Assembly: GCA_002315935.1 (NCBI GenBank)
Contig: DCII01000017.1
Location: 1 to 64,000 of the forward strand
Direction: 5' to 3'
Source of the DNA: Ruminococcaceae bacterium UBA1730
Lineage (GTDB): Bacteria > Bacillota > Clostridia > Oscillospirales > Acutalibacteraceae
DNA: 64,000 nucleotides
Shown here: positions 8,385 through 16,373 of the stretch, piece after piece
Layout: each line of letters starts with the position of its first letter
Numbering within the stretch: position 1 is the stretch's first letter
Notes under the pieces: model-generated
Told to the model about the DNA's origin: nothing
Databases searched by the model: none
Seen by the model: the letters and a program-made list of their open reading frames with translations, nothing else
Made by a program: the position numbers and the translations under genes

Positions 8385-9305
8385 TCAGATGCCGAAATAC
8401 TTCTTGAATGACTTTTCTGCAACGAGCATATTTTCAATTTCTTTTCTGTTGCTCTCCGAGAACTTGGAAGCATCTCTGACTCTTGAAAGATTTGTTATGT
8501 CAAGACCGAGAAGACCCATATGATATTTTGCGTTAACGGGATACTGCTGGCATTCGGCAAGAGAAGCAAAAGCAAGGAAGCCCTGAACCTCTTTCGCTTT
8601 TTCGGGTTCATTCTTGAAATTCTTGCAAAGCCATGAATAGATTTCGGGATGGAAGTTTGCCATAACGCCCGAATATCCTGCACAACCTGCTTCGAGAGAC
8701 TCAAGAAGAGTTGCGGAATTGGCATTATAAATCTTAAGTCCGAGCCCGTCAACCGCATCAAGCTTTGCCTTGATGTCACCGATTTTGCTGCAGGTGTCCT
8801 TGAGGAATTTCATTTTTCCGTCAAGAGCACATTCACGGAGAGTTGCGGGAGTCATTATTCTCTTATATGGATGGGGGCATTCATAAATGCCGAGACCGAT
8901 TTCCGGAATCGAATTAACTGCCTTTTCGTAATTTTTGAGGAATACGCTGTCGTCTTCGTCTTCCTTTGCAAAACGGTTTGCAATGAAAACATATGCGTCA
9001 ATGCCTTCATTGATGAAAGCGTTTGCTTCATAAATCTGTCTGTCAAGGTCATCGGCAGTGTGACCGGAAGCAACAACATTCATTCCCTTGGGAAGATGCT
9101 TCATGATAAATCTGAGAAGCTCAAGTCTTTCCTCAAATGAAAGGAAGAAAATTTCGCTCGACTGGCAGATTGCAAAAATGCCGTCACAGCCGTTCTTTGA
9201 ATAGAATTCAAGAATCTGTTCAACAGCATTATAATCAACTTTGTTGTCAGTAGTATACGGGGTTATCATGGTAGGGTATACGCCGTCTTTGATTGTTTTA
9301 ATCAT
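8385..9305 (-). CDS. Dihydrodipicolinate synthase / N-acetylneuraminate lyase superfamily protein
   Basis: 306 residues; the ATG lies 6 nt after GAGGTG. The full-length TIM-barrel aldolase family pattern is visible: GVYPTMITPYTTDNKVDY at the start, the Schiff-base lysine in KFLKDTCSK (~165-173), and the catalytic tyrosine in IYECPHPYK. The Tyr segment is YECP rather than the YNxP common in true DapA, and no lysine-biosynthesis gene is near, so a KDG/sialic-acid/hydroxy-oxo-acid lyase role is as likely as DHDPS. The next gene downstream is the SDR protein. No further substrate inference is possible from sequence alone. Confidence 0.8.
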   Translation of the reverse strand: MIKTIKDGVYPTMITPYTTDNKVDYNAVEQILEFYSKNGCDGIFAICQSSEIFFLSFEERLELLRFIMKHLPKGMNVVASGHTADDLDRQIYEANAFINEGIDAYVFIANRFAKEDEDDSVFLKNYEKAVNSIPEIGLGIYECPHPYKRIMTPATLRECALDGKMKFLKDTCSKIGDIKAKLDAVDGLGLKIYNANSATLLESLEAGCAGYSGVMANFHPEIYSWLCKNFKNEPEKAKEVQGFLAFASLAECQQYPVNAKYHMGLLGLDITNLSRVRDASKFSESNRKEIENMLVAEKSFKKYFGI

Positions 9306-9383
9306 CGTTTTCACCTCAAAACAAAAATAAGCGACAAATTATTGCCGCTATTATTTTATATTTATATACTATATTTGTCAATG

Positions 9384-10046
9384 CTAAAGCATCATTTTTT
9401 TCCTTATTTCCTCAAGAATTTTCTTTTCCTTTCTCGAAACAGTAACCTGCGTTGTGCCGAGACACTTCGCCGTAACGCTCTGCGACATTCCTCTGAAATA
9501 TCTGCATTCTATCAACAGCCTGTCCTTTTCTTCAAGAGAATTCAATATCTGATTTAGTGCAAGATTATCATTTATCTCATTTTCGGGGGATTCGGAATAT
9601 GATTTCTGACTGTTTATTTCATAATCCTCACAATCAATTGATATTACTGGATTGAAGGAATTGATTATTTCTGCCGTTTCGGAAATATCACAGCCTATCT
9701 CTTCGGCAAGCTCTGAAATGCTCGGTTCTCTGCCGAGTTTAACGGATAATTCATTCTTCTTATTCATTGCATTTCTTGCTTTATCCTTCAATGTTCTGCT
9801 GATTTTAACGCTTCCGCCGTCACGGAAAAGCTTTCTGATTTCTCCGAGAATAACATAGACGGAATATGTTGAAAACGCAAATCCTTTTTCTGAATCAAAA
9901 GATTTTGAAGCCTTGACAAGTCCGAGGCATCCCGCCTGAAACAAATCATCATATTCAATTCCTCTGCCTCTGAATCTGTTTGCACAGGAATGAACAAGTC
10001 CGAGATTATTTTCAACAAGCTCTTCAACCGGATTATTCATTTTCAT
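9384..10046 (-). CDS. sigF: RNA polymerase sporulation sigma factor SigF
   Basis: 220 residues of the sigma-70 sporulation group. Region 2 is clear (YDDLFQAGCLGLVKASKSFD, then FSTYSVYVILGEIRKLFRDG), region 3 follows (EPSISELAEEIG), and the region 4 helix-turn-helix reads QSVTAKCLGTTQVTVSRKEK. Position directly after spoIIAB identifies it as sigma F, the first forespore-specific sigma factor, rather than sigma G. The start is taken at ATG-AAA-ATG-AAT-AA, which overlaps the last codons of spoIIAB. There is no independent ribosome binding site, so translational coupling is likely. The second ATG two codons later is an alternative. Confidence 0.92.
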   Translation of the reverse strand: MKMNNPVEELVENNLGLVHSCANRFRGRGIEYDDLFQAGCLGLVKASKSFDSEKGFAFSTYSVYVILGEIRKLFRDGGSVKISRTLKDKARNAMNKKNELSVKLGREPSISELAEEIGCDISETAEIINSFNPVISIDCEDYEINSQKSYSESPENEINDNLALNQILNSLEEKDRLLIECRYFRGMSQSVTAKCLGTTQVTVSRKEKKILEEIRKKMML

Positions 10047-10476
10047 ATGTACGGGAAGCAAAAATTTTTGTCAGATTTACCGTTGTCCCTTTGCCGACTG
10101 TTGATTTAACTGAAATCCTGTCGCAGAAGCTTTCCATTACCGCAAAGCCGAGACCTGCCCGTTCTCCGCCCAAAGTAGTGTATAAAGGTTCCATTGCTTT
10201 CTTGACATCTTCAATTCCCCTGCCCTTGTCTTTTATGCTGATTTTGACAGTTCTGTTTTCATAAATGAAAACCTTGATAATAATTTCTCCGACCTTATTC
10301 GGATAAGCATGAACAATGCAGTTTGTCACCGCTTCGCTTACCGCTGTTTTAACATCCGATAATTCTTCTATATCGGGGTCAAGCTGAGCCGCAAAAGCGG
10401 AAACGCATATTCTTGCAAAGCTCTCATTGATTGAACGGCTGTCAGTTTTTAGAATCATTTTATTTATCGGTTTCAT
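10033..10476 (-). CDS. spoIIAB: Anti-sigma F factor SpoIIAB
   Basis: 147 residues, GHKL-type serine kinase/anti-sigma factor. Visible motifs are the N-box EAVTNCIVHAY, the G1 box DKGRGI and the G2 box ERAGLGFAVM. SpoIIAB holds sigma F inactive in the predivisional cell and phosphorylates SpoIIAA on serine. It lies 7 bp after spoIIAA and overlaps sigF, the conserved spoIIA operon order. Length and motifs are typical and nothing is missing. Confidence 0.95.
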   Translation of the reverse strand: MKPINKMILKTDSRSINESFARICVSAFAAQLDPDIEELSDVKTAVSEAVTNCIVHAYPNKVGEIIIKVFIYENRTVKISIKDKGRGIEDVKKAMEPLYTTLGGERAGLGFAVMESFCDRISVKSTVGKGTTVNLTKIFASRTYENE

Positions 10477-10483
10477 AATATCC

Positions 10484-10798
10484 TCATTTCTTTGTTTTAA
10501 GTTTCACAACATTCTCAAGCCCGGCAAGCTTCATCATTGCGAACTGCCTTCTGGTCAGATTGATAACCTCAACATTTCCTCCGTAGCTTTCAACAATTCT
10601 GTATCTGCCGAGCACGAAGCCGATTGCGGAGCTGTCCATAAAGGTTACTTCATCAAAATCAAGGCGAACATTCGGAGCAAGCTTTGACTGAATTGCTTCA
10701 TCCGCTTCCATTCTTATTACCGCCGCATTATGATGGTCAATTTCTCCCGAAAGAGAAACGGTCACTCTCATTGGCGAGGATGATATTTTAACTGCCAT
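10484..10798 (-). CDS. spoIIAA: Anti-anti-sigma factor SpoIIAA
   Basis: 104 residues, STAS domain. The phosphorylatable serine lies in TFMDSSAIGF. SpoIIAA, when dephosphorylated by SpoIIE, displaces sigma F from SpoIIAB. The chosen ATG follows GGAGG by 5 nt; an in-frame ATG 11 codons upstream overlaps that site and is rejected. Only 75 bp separate it from folC, and a terminator-like hairpin occupies much of that space, leaving little room for the sigma H or A promoter normally expected for spoIIA. Confidence 0.93.
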   Translation of the reverse strand: MAVKISSSPMRVTVSLSGEIDHHNAAVIRMEADEAIQSKLAPNVRLDFDEVTFMDSSAIGFVLGRYRIVESYGGNVEVINLTRRQFAMMKLAGLENVVKLKTKK

Positions 10799-10810
10799 TT
10801 TTACCTCCAT

Positions 10811-10847
10811 AAAAAAAGAATCCCTTATCAATAAAGATAAAGGATTC
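10811..10847 (-). terminator. Terminator between folC and spoIIAA
   Basis: On the minus strand GAATCCTTTATC-TTTATT-GATAAGGGATTC (12-bp stem, one mismatch) is followed by TTTTTTT. That T-run directly precedes the spoIIAA ribosome binding site. Confidence 0.8.
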
Positions 10848-10873
10848 GGAACGAATATTTTGTTGAAAAAAAG

Positions 10874-12169
10874 TTACTGATTAAATTTTATCAGATTGTC
10901 ACGGATTTCTCCTGCAAGATAGAATGAACCGCATACAAAGAAAATATCATCGGCATTGCAAAGCTCTCTGCCTTTTTTGATTGCTTTCAATGGTTCGGGA
11001 TAAGAACAGCACTCCTTGCAATATTTTTCGGCGGATTTCATAAGCTCCTCCGAGGAAAGAGCACGGGGAACATCCGCCCTTGTCGCTATGAAAATTGAGG
11101 CTTTTGAAGCAACTCTGCAAAGATATGATTCATAGTCCTTATCAGCCATCATCGAGGAAACCATAATTATTCTTTTGCCGTTAAAATACTTATTTATATA
11201 TGCTTCCACGGCTTTTGCACAGCCTTCGTTATGACCTCCGTCAAGAATGGTTATGGGTTTTCTGCTGACAAGCTCAAGCCTTGCCGGCATGGATGAATCG
11301 GCTATCCCACTGATTATTTCTTCATCGGAAATATTAATATTATACACAGACAAGGCTCTGACAGCTTCAATTGCAGTGCAGGCATTATAAACCATATGTT
11401 TACCTGCAAGAGGAATTTTAAACCTTATTTCGTCATAAACTGCCGTTGTGCCGTCAAATTCTTCCGCTTCAAAAACAATTTTCGATATATCCGGAACGAT
11501 AAGCCTGTTATTCATTTCGGAGCATTTTGAGTCAATAACCTCCGAAGCTTCTTTTAATTGGAGCGGATAAGAAACGGTAACGGAATTCCTCTTGATTATT
11601 CCGCATTTTTCGAACGCAATTTTTTCGATTGTGTCTCCGAGAATTGCGGTATGGTCAAGAGAAATACTGACTATTGCACTGACAAGCGGTTTTTCAATAA
11701 TGTTCGTTGCATCAAATCTTCCGCCGAGACCGACTTCAAGCACGACGAAATCGCAGTTGACTGCTTCGTAATAAACAAATGCCGTTGCCGTCAGAGCTTC
11801 AAATTCGGTTGGCTGAATTCCCTGCGGAAGAAGAACATTATCTATTGCCGACTTAACCCTTTCAACGGCTTTCGCAAGCTCTTCCCTTTCAATCATTCTG
11901 CCGTTAAGCTGAATTCTTTCTCTGAAATCCGAAACATAGGGAGAAATATAAAGCCCGACATTATATCCCGATGCAATGAGAATATTGGAAATCATGGTTG
12001 AGGTTGAGCCTTTGCCGTTTGTGCCGGCAACATGAATAACCTTCAGATTTTTCTGCGGATTTCCGAGTGCTTCGCACAAAGCACCGATTTTCTCAAGACC
12101 GGGCTGAATGCCGAATTTTTCAAGAGAATGGATATAATTTATTGCTTCCTCGCAATTCACAAAAATCAT
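10874..12169 (-). CDS. folC: Folylpolyglutamate / dihydrofolate synthase FolC
   Basis: 431 residues, typical FolC length. The P-loop HVAGTNGKGSTS (~46-57) is the family signature; SPYVSDFRERIQLNG, EVGLGGRFDATN and SISLDHTAILGDT (the conserved Mur-ligase-type His) follow in the expected order, and ILDGGHNEG is the C-terminal domain hallmark. It adds glutamate to folates in the cytoplasm and in many Firmicutes also makes dihydrofolate from dihydropteroate. It begins 42 bp after valS on the same strand, the common Firmicute valS-folC arrangement, with a terminator hairpin between them. Confidence 0.95.
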   Translation of the reverse strand: MIFVNCEEAINYIHSLEKFGIQPGLEKIGALCEALGNPQKNLKVIHVAGTNGKGSTSTMISNILIASGYNVGLYISPYVSDFRERIQLNGRMIEREELAKAVERVKSAIDNVLLPQGIQPTEFEALTATAFVYYEAVNCDFVVLEVGLGGRFDATNIIEKPLVSAIVSISLDHTAILGDTIEKIAFEKCGIIKRNSVTVSYPLQLKEASEVIDSKCSEMNNRLIVPDISKIVFEAEEFDGTTAVYDEIRFKIPLAGKHMVYNACTAIEAVRALSVYNINISDEEIISGIADSSMPARLELVSRKPITILDGGHNEGCAKAVEAYINKYFNGKRIIMVSSMMADKDYESYLCRVASKASIFIATRADVPRALSSEELMKSAEKYCKECCSYPEPLKAIKKGRELCNADDIFFVCGSFYLAGEIRDNLIKFNQ

Positions 12170-12175
12170 CGCCTT

Positions 12176-12204
12176 TATTAAAAGCCCGAAGAAACCTTCG
12201 GGCT
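12176..12204 (-). terminator. Terminator of valS
   Basis: On the minus strand AGCCCGAAG-GTTT-CTTCGGGCT (9-bp perfect stem) followed by TTTAATAAAG, 8 bp after the valS stop codon. Some read-through into folC is possible, since no folC promoter is obvious. Confidence 0.8.
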
Positions 12205-12211
12205 CATAGTT

Positions 12212-14902
12212 TTAACCTAATTTTGCGATGCTTTCATTGAGCATTGCAATTTTTTCTTCATACTTTGCCTTTGCTTCCTTCTGTGCTTCAACAACGGCGG
12301 CAGGAGCTCTTGAAACAAAGTTTTCGTTTGAAAGTTTATTGTTGACGAAATCAAGGTCCTTCTGAACTGCGGCAAGCTCCTTTGCAAGCCTTGCCTTTTC
12401 AGCTTCAAAATCAACAAGCTCACCCATCGGAATATAAATCTTTGCATCGGCAGTAACGATGCTTACCGCACCCTCGATTTCAAATGAATCGGCAATTTCA
12501 ACCTCGGAAGCGGAAGCAAGTCTCTGCATGAAAACTCCGCCCTTTTCAAAGGTATTTTTATATGCGGTTGCAATATAAACCTTTGCCTTCTTTGAGGGAG
12601 CAACATTCATTTCCGTTCTGCGATTTCTGATTGCACGGACTGCAACCATGATTCTTTCCATTTCGGCTTCTTCGGCTTCAAAGGTAAATTCTTCTTTGTA
12701 TTCTGGCCAGTTGGAAATCATGATTGATTCGCCTTCGTGAGGAAGAGTCTGCCAGATTTCTTCCGTGATAAACGGCATAAACGGATGAAGAAGCTTAAGT
12801 GTGTTGCTCATTACCCAAACAAGCACCTGCTTTGCGGCTCTTGCGTTTTCGTCATTATTCTGAAGTCTGATTTTTGCAATTTCGATATACCAATCGCAGA
12901 AAACATCCCAGATGAAATCATAAAGCTTTGCAACCGCCATACCAAGCTCAAACTTTTCAAGGTTATCGGTAACCTCCTTAACAAGAGTGTTATAAAGGCT
13001 GATTACCCATTTATCCTCAAGAGCAAGCTTTTCGGGAAGCTCGCATGGAATATCTTCATCGCCGATATTCATGAGAATAAATCTTGAAGCGTTCCAGATT
13101 TTATTTGCAAAGTTACGGCTTGCGTTGACCTTTTCATCGGAAAATCTCATATCGTTTCCGGGGCTGTTACCGGTTGCAAGAGTAAATCTCAGAGCATCAG
13201 CACCATATTGGTCAATAATTTCAAGAGGGTCAATACCGTTGCCGAGTGACTTTGACATCTTTCTGCCCTGTGCATCTCTGACAAGTCCGTGAATGAGAAC
13301 CGTGTCAAACGGAGCTTTATCGGTATATTTGAGAGCGGAGAATATCATTCTGCTTACCCAGAAGCCGATAATGTCATAGCCTGTAACAAGAGTATTGGTC
13401 GGATAATAATGCTTAAGCTCGGGAGTATCGTCAGGCCAACCGAGGGTTGAGAATGGCCAGAGAGCTGATGAGAACCAGGTATCAAGAGTATCTGAATCCT
13501 GCTCAATCTTACCGCCGCAATGGGGGCACTTATCAATATCAGTTTTTGAAACGGTCATTTTGCCGCAATCCTGGCAATACCATGCAGGAATACGGTGACC
13601 CCACCAGAGCTGACGGGAGATACACCAGTCACGGGTTCCTCTCATCCAGTTCATATAGTTCTTTGTAAATCTTTCGGGGATAAACTTTGTTTCGCCCTTT
13701 TCAACAGATTCAATTGCAGGACCTGCAAGAGGATCCATGCGAACAAACCACTGCTTTGAAACCATAGGCTCAATGCTTGTGTGGCAACGGTAGCAGGTTC
13801 CGACCTCGTGCTTGAGAGGTTCGATATATTTGATATATCCGCCTGCTTCAAGGTCTGCAAGAATAGCTTTTCTTGCTTCCATTGTTGTCATTCCCGCATA
13901 TTTGCCGCAATCAAGAACCTCGGGTTCATCTGCTGATGCCTTGCCGCTTGCGATATATTCATCAGCCTCAGCCTTATCAGCCGCACCCGTAAGGTGACCG
14001 TCATAGGTGAAGGTTCTTACAACGGGGAGATTATGACGCTTTCCGACCTCAAAGTCGTTGGGGTCATGGGCAGGTGTAATCTTAACAACACCCGTTCCCT
14101 TGGTCATATCGGCGTGTTCATCACAGACGATGGGAATTTCCTTATTAAGAAGAGGAAGGATAACATGGCATCCGTGAAGATGCTTATATCTTTCGTCTTC
14201 GCCGTTGATTGCAACTGCTGTATCACCGAGCATTGTTTCGGGTCTTGTTGTTGCAAGCTCAAGCTGTTCGCCTGTTTCTTTAACAGTATAAAGAAGATGC
14301 CAGAAATTGCTGTCCTTTTCTTCGTATTCAACCTCTGCATCCGAAATTGAAGTGTTGCAGCAGGGGCACCAGTTAACCATACGGTTGCCTCTGTAAATGA
14401 GATCTTCTTCATAAAGGCGGCAGAAAACTTCTCTGACTGCTTTGCTGCATCCTTCATCAAGAGTGAATCTTGTTCTGTCCCAGTCGCAGGAGGAACCGAG
14501 CTTTTTAAGCTGTTCAATGATTCTTCCGCCGTACTGTTCCTTCCATTCCCACGCTCTCTTGAGGAAGCCTTCTCTGCCGAGGTCTTCCTTTGAAATACCT
14601 TCTTCTCTCATTGTTGCAACGATTTTTGCTTCTGTTGCAATTGAAGCATGGTCCGTTCCGGGAAGCCAGAGAGTGTCAAAACCCTGCATTCTTCTCCAAC
14701 GGATAAGAATATCCTGAAGAGTATTATCAAGAGCATGACCCATATGAAGCTGACCGGTTATATTCGGAGGGGGAATAACAATCGTATAGGGCTTTTTGTC
14801 GTTTTCGACCTTGGCATGAAAATATCTGCCCTTAAGCCATGATTCATAGATACGGTCTTCAACATTTTTCGGATCGTACTGTTTAGCAAGTTCTTTTGCC
14901 AT
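12212..14902 (-). CDS. valS: Valyl-tRNA synthetase
   Basis: 896 residues, normal for bacterial ValRS. The class I signature is seen as PPPNITGQLHMGHALDN (~40-56) and the second catalytic loop as KMSKSLGNGIDP. Editing-domain features include TTRPETMLGDTAV. A zinc-ribbon-type insert (CQDCGK and CPHCGG) lies near the middle, and the C-terminal coiled coil (DFEAEKARLAKELAAVQKDL) binds the tRNA core. The start is the ATG preceded by AAAGGAAGA; longer in-frame extension upstream has no ribosome binding site and crosses into the spoVB region. Only ~100 bp separate it from divergent spoVB, and I see no T-box leader there. Confidence 0.96.
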   Translation of the reverse strand: MAKELAKQYDPKNVEDRIYESWLKGRYFHAKVENDKKPYTIVIPPPNITGQLHMGHALDNTLQDILIRWRRMQGFDTLWLPGTDHASIATEAKIVATMREEGISKEDLGREGFLKRAWEWKEQYGGRIIEQLKKLGSSCDWDRTRFTLDEGCSKAVREVFCRLYEEDLIYRGNRMVNWCPCCNTSISDAEVEYEEKDSNFWHLLYTVKETGEQLELATTRPETMLGDTAVAINGEDERYKHLHGCHVILPLLNKEIPIVCDEHADMTKGTGVVKITPAHDPNDFEVGKRHNLPVVRTFTYDGHLTGAADKAEADEYIASGKASADEPEVLDCGKYAGMTTMEARKAILADLEAGGYIKYIEPLKHEVGTCYRCHTSIEPMVSKQWFVRMDPLAGPAIESVEKGETKFIPERFTKNYMNWMRGTRDWCISRQLWWGHRIPAWYCQDCGKMTVSKTDIDKCPHCGGKIEQDSDTLDTWFSSALWPFSTLGWPDDTPELKHYYPTNTLVTGYDIIGFWVSRMIFSALKYTDKAPFDTVLIHGLVRDAQGRKMSKSLGNGIDPLEIIDQYGADALRFTLATGNSPGNDMRFSDEKVNASRNFANKIWNASRFILMNIGDEDIPCELPEKLALEDKWVISLYNTLVKEVTDNLEKFELGMAVAKLYDFIWDVFCDWYIEIAKIRLQNNDENARAAKQVLVWVMSNTLKLLHPFMPFITEEIWQTLPHEGESIMISNWPEYKEEFTFEAEEAEMERIMVAVRAIRNRRTEMNVAPSKKAKVYIATAYKNTFEKGGVFMQRLASASEVEIADSFEIEGAVSIVTADAKIYIPMGELVDFEAEKARLAKELAAVQKDLDFVNNKLSNENFVSRAPAAVVEAQKEAKAKYEEKIAMLNESIAKLG

Positions 14903-15002
14903 GTTGAATCTTCCTTTATTATATAAAATTGTTATGATTTTAGCATATTGAACAATTATTGTCAATATAATTTTAACCATATAAACATAAAGTGGTGATA
15001 AT

Positions 15003-16373
15003 TTGAGTTCACTTGCAAAAAACACAGCAATAATGACAGTTGTAAATTTTCTGATGAGAATTATTTCCGTCAGCTTCAACGCATATCTTACATCGGTTAT
15101 CGGCTCTTCCGGGATGGGTCTTTTTCAGCTAATCATGACCGTTTACGGTCTTGCGGTTACATTTTCATGTGCAGGAATAAGACTTTCGGCAACAAGAGTT
15201 ATTACGGAAGCATCGTTCGGAAATAAATATGACTCCAACAAAACATTCAACAAATGTATAGAATATGTTATTTTTTTCGGAATTCTCGCTTCGTTGATAC
15301 TGTATTTTCTTTCGGAATTCATCAGCAAAAGATTTATCGGAGACATTAGTTGCACTTCATCGCTGAAAATTCTTTCAATCAGTCTGCCGTTTGTTGCCGT
15401 CAACGCGGCATTCAGCGGTTATTTTACGGCAAAGGAACAGATACCGCAATATTCGGTTATTCTGCTGACCGAACAGATTTCAAGAATAATAATCATTGTT
15501 GCAATTCTGAAAAAAAATCCCGAGATAAATGACTATCCTGTTGTTATTGTTATCGGAATGACTACCGCAGAAATAATATCATTTATTCTTGCAAAAGCCT
15601 TCAAATCCTGTGTTTCCTCAAAGACTTCATCACTGCCGTCAATAAATATGAAGGAAATAATCAGAATTGCTTTTCCCGATGCTTCGGGCACTCTTTTCAG
15701 AAGCCTGCTTCTGACTGTTGAGCATCTGATGATTCCGAAGGGATTTGAAAAATCGGGCAAAAACCTTGAAAATTCACTTTCGGCATACGGAAATATTCAC
15801 GGAATTGCATTGCCGATTATCCTTTTTCCCTGTGCAGTTCTCAATTCTCTTTCCGCACTTATTATTCCGGAGCTTGCAAAAATGAAGGAATTCAACAGCA
15901 GAGAGCTTATAAACAAAACGGTTAAACGCAATCTGAAGCTTACATTATTCTACTCCCTCGCCTGCTTCGCAATCTGTTTTCTCGGAGCACCGTTATTATC
16001 AAATATCATCTATAAAACAGACGAAGCAGTGCAGTATATCAGAATACTTGCACCGCTTATTCCCGTAATGTATATGGATACCGTGACTGACGGAATGCTT
16101 AAAGGGCTTGATAAACAATTCAGTTCCATGATTTATAACATTATAGATTCATTGATTTGCGTAATTCTCGTTTATTTTCTTCTGCCGCTTTATTCCGTCA
16201 AGGGTTATATTTTCATTCTGTATATCAGTGAAATTATCAATTTCACTTTGAGCTTTTCAAAGCTTGCCGAAACCTGCGAAATCAGATTTCAGAAAGAATT
16301 TTCAAAAGGAAGCTCCATGTCCGCTGAACGGAAGCGATATTCAGCCTTTCGCAGGGAGTATGAATATCAATAA
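15003..16373 (+). CDS. spoVB: Stage V sporulation protein B-like MOP-superfamily flippase
   Basis: 456 residues with 12 or more predicted membrane spans and a polysaccharide-biosynthesis/MOP fold. The N-terminus (SLAKNTAIMTVVNFLMRIISV) and VIGSSGMGLFQLIM match SpoVB, which is needed for spore cortex synthesis, probably by moving lipid-linked precursors. The start is TTG, preceded by GTGGTGAT three bases upstream; there is no nearby ATG in frame. Its last ~92 bp overlap the 3' end of the convergent pepD gene. Other MOP flippases (MurJ, O-antigen) are alternatives, but the organism's spore genes favour SpoVB. Confidence 0.85.
   Translation: MSSLAKNTAIMTVVNFLMRIISVSFNAYLTSVIGSSGMGLFQLIMTVYGLAVTFSCAGIRLSATRVITEASFGNKYDSNKTFNKCIEYVIFFGILASLILYFLSEFISKRFIGDISCTSSLKILSISLPFVAVNAAFSGYFTAKEQIPQYSVILLTEQISRIIIIVAILKKNPEINDYPVVIVIGMTTAEIISFILAKAFKSCVSSKTSSLPSINMKEIIRIAFPDASGTLFRSLLLTVEHLMIPKGFEKSGKNLENSLSAYGNIHGIALPIILFPCAVLNSLSALIIPELAKMKEFNSRELINKTVKRNLKLTLFYSLACFAICFLGAPLLSNIIYKTDEAVQYIRILAPLIPVMYMDTVTDGMLKGLDKQFSSMIYNIIDSLICVILVYFLLPLYSVKGYIFILYISEIINFTLSFSKLAETCEIRFQKEFSKGSSMSAERKRYSAFRREYEYQ

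Noticed and set aside
8385..9305. Assignment of the lyase as lysine-pathway DapA
   Set aside because: No other lysine or diaminopimelate gene is near, and the catalytic Tyr segment differs from typical DapA; only superfamily level is supported.
14903..15002. T-box leader for valS
   Set aside because: Only ~100 bp lie between valS and spoVB, with no specifier stem or conserved T-box sequence.
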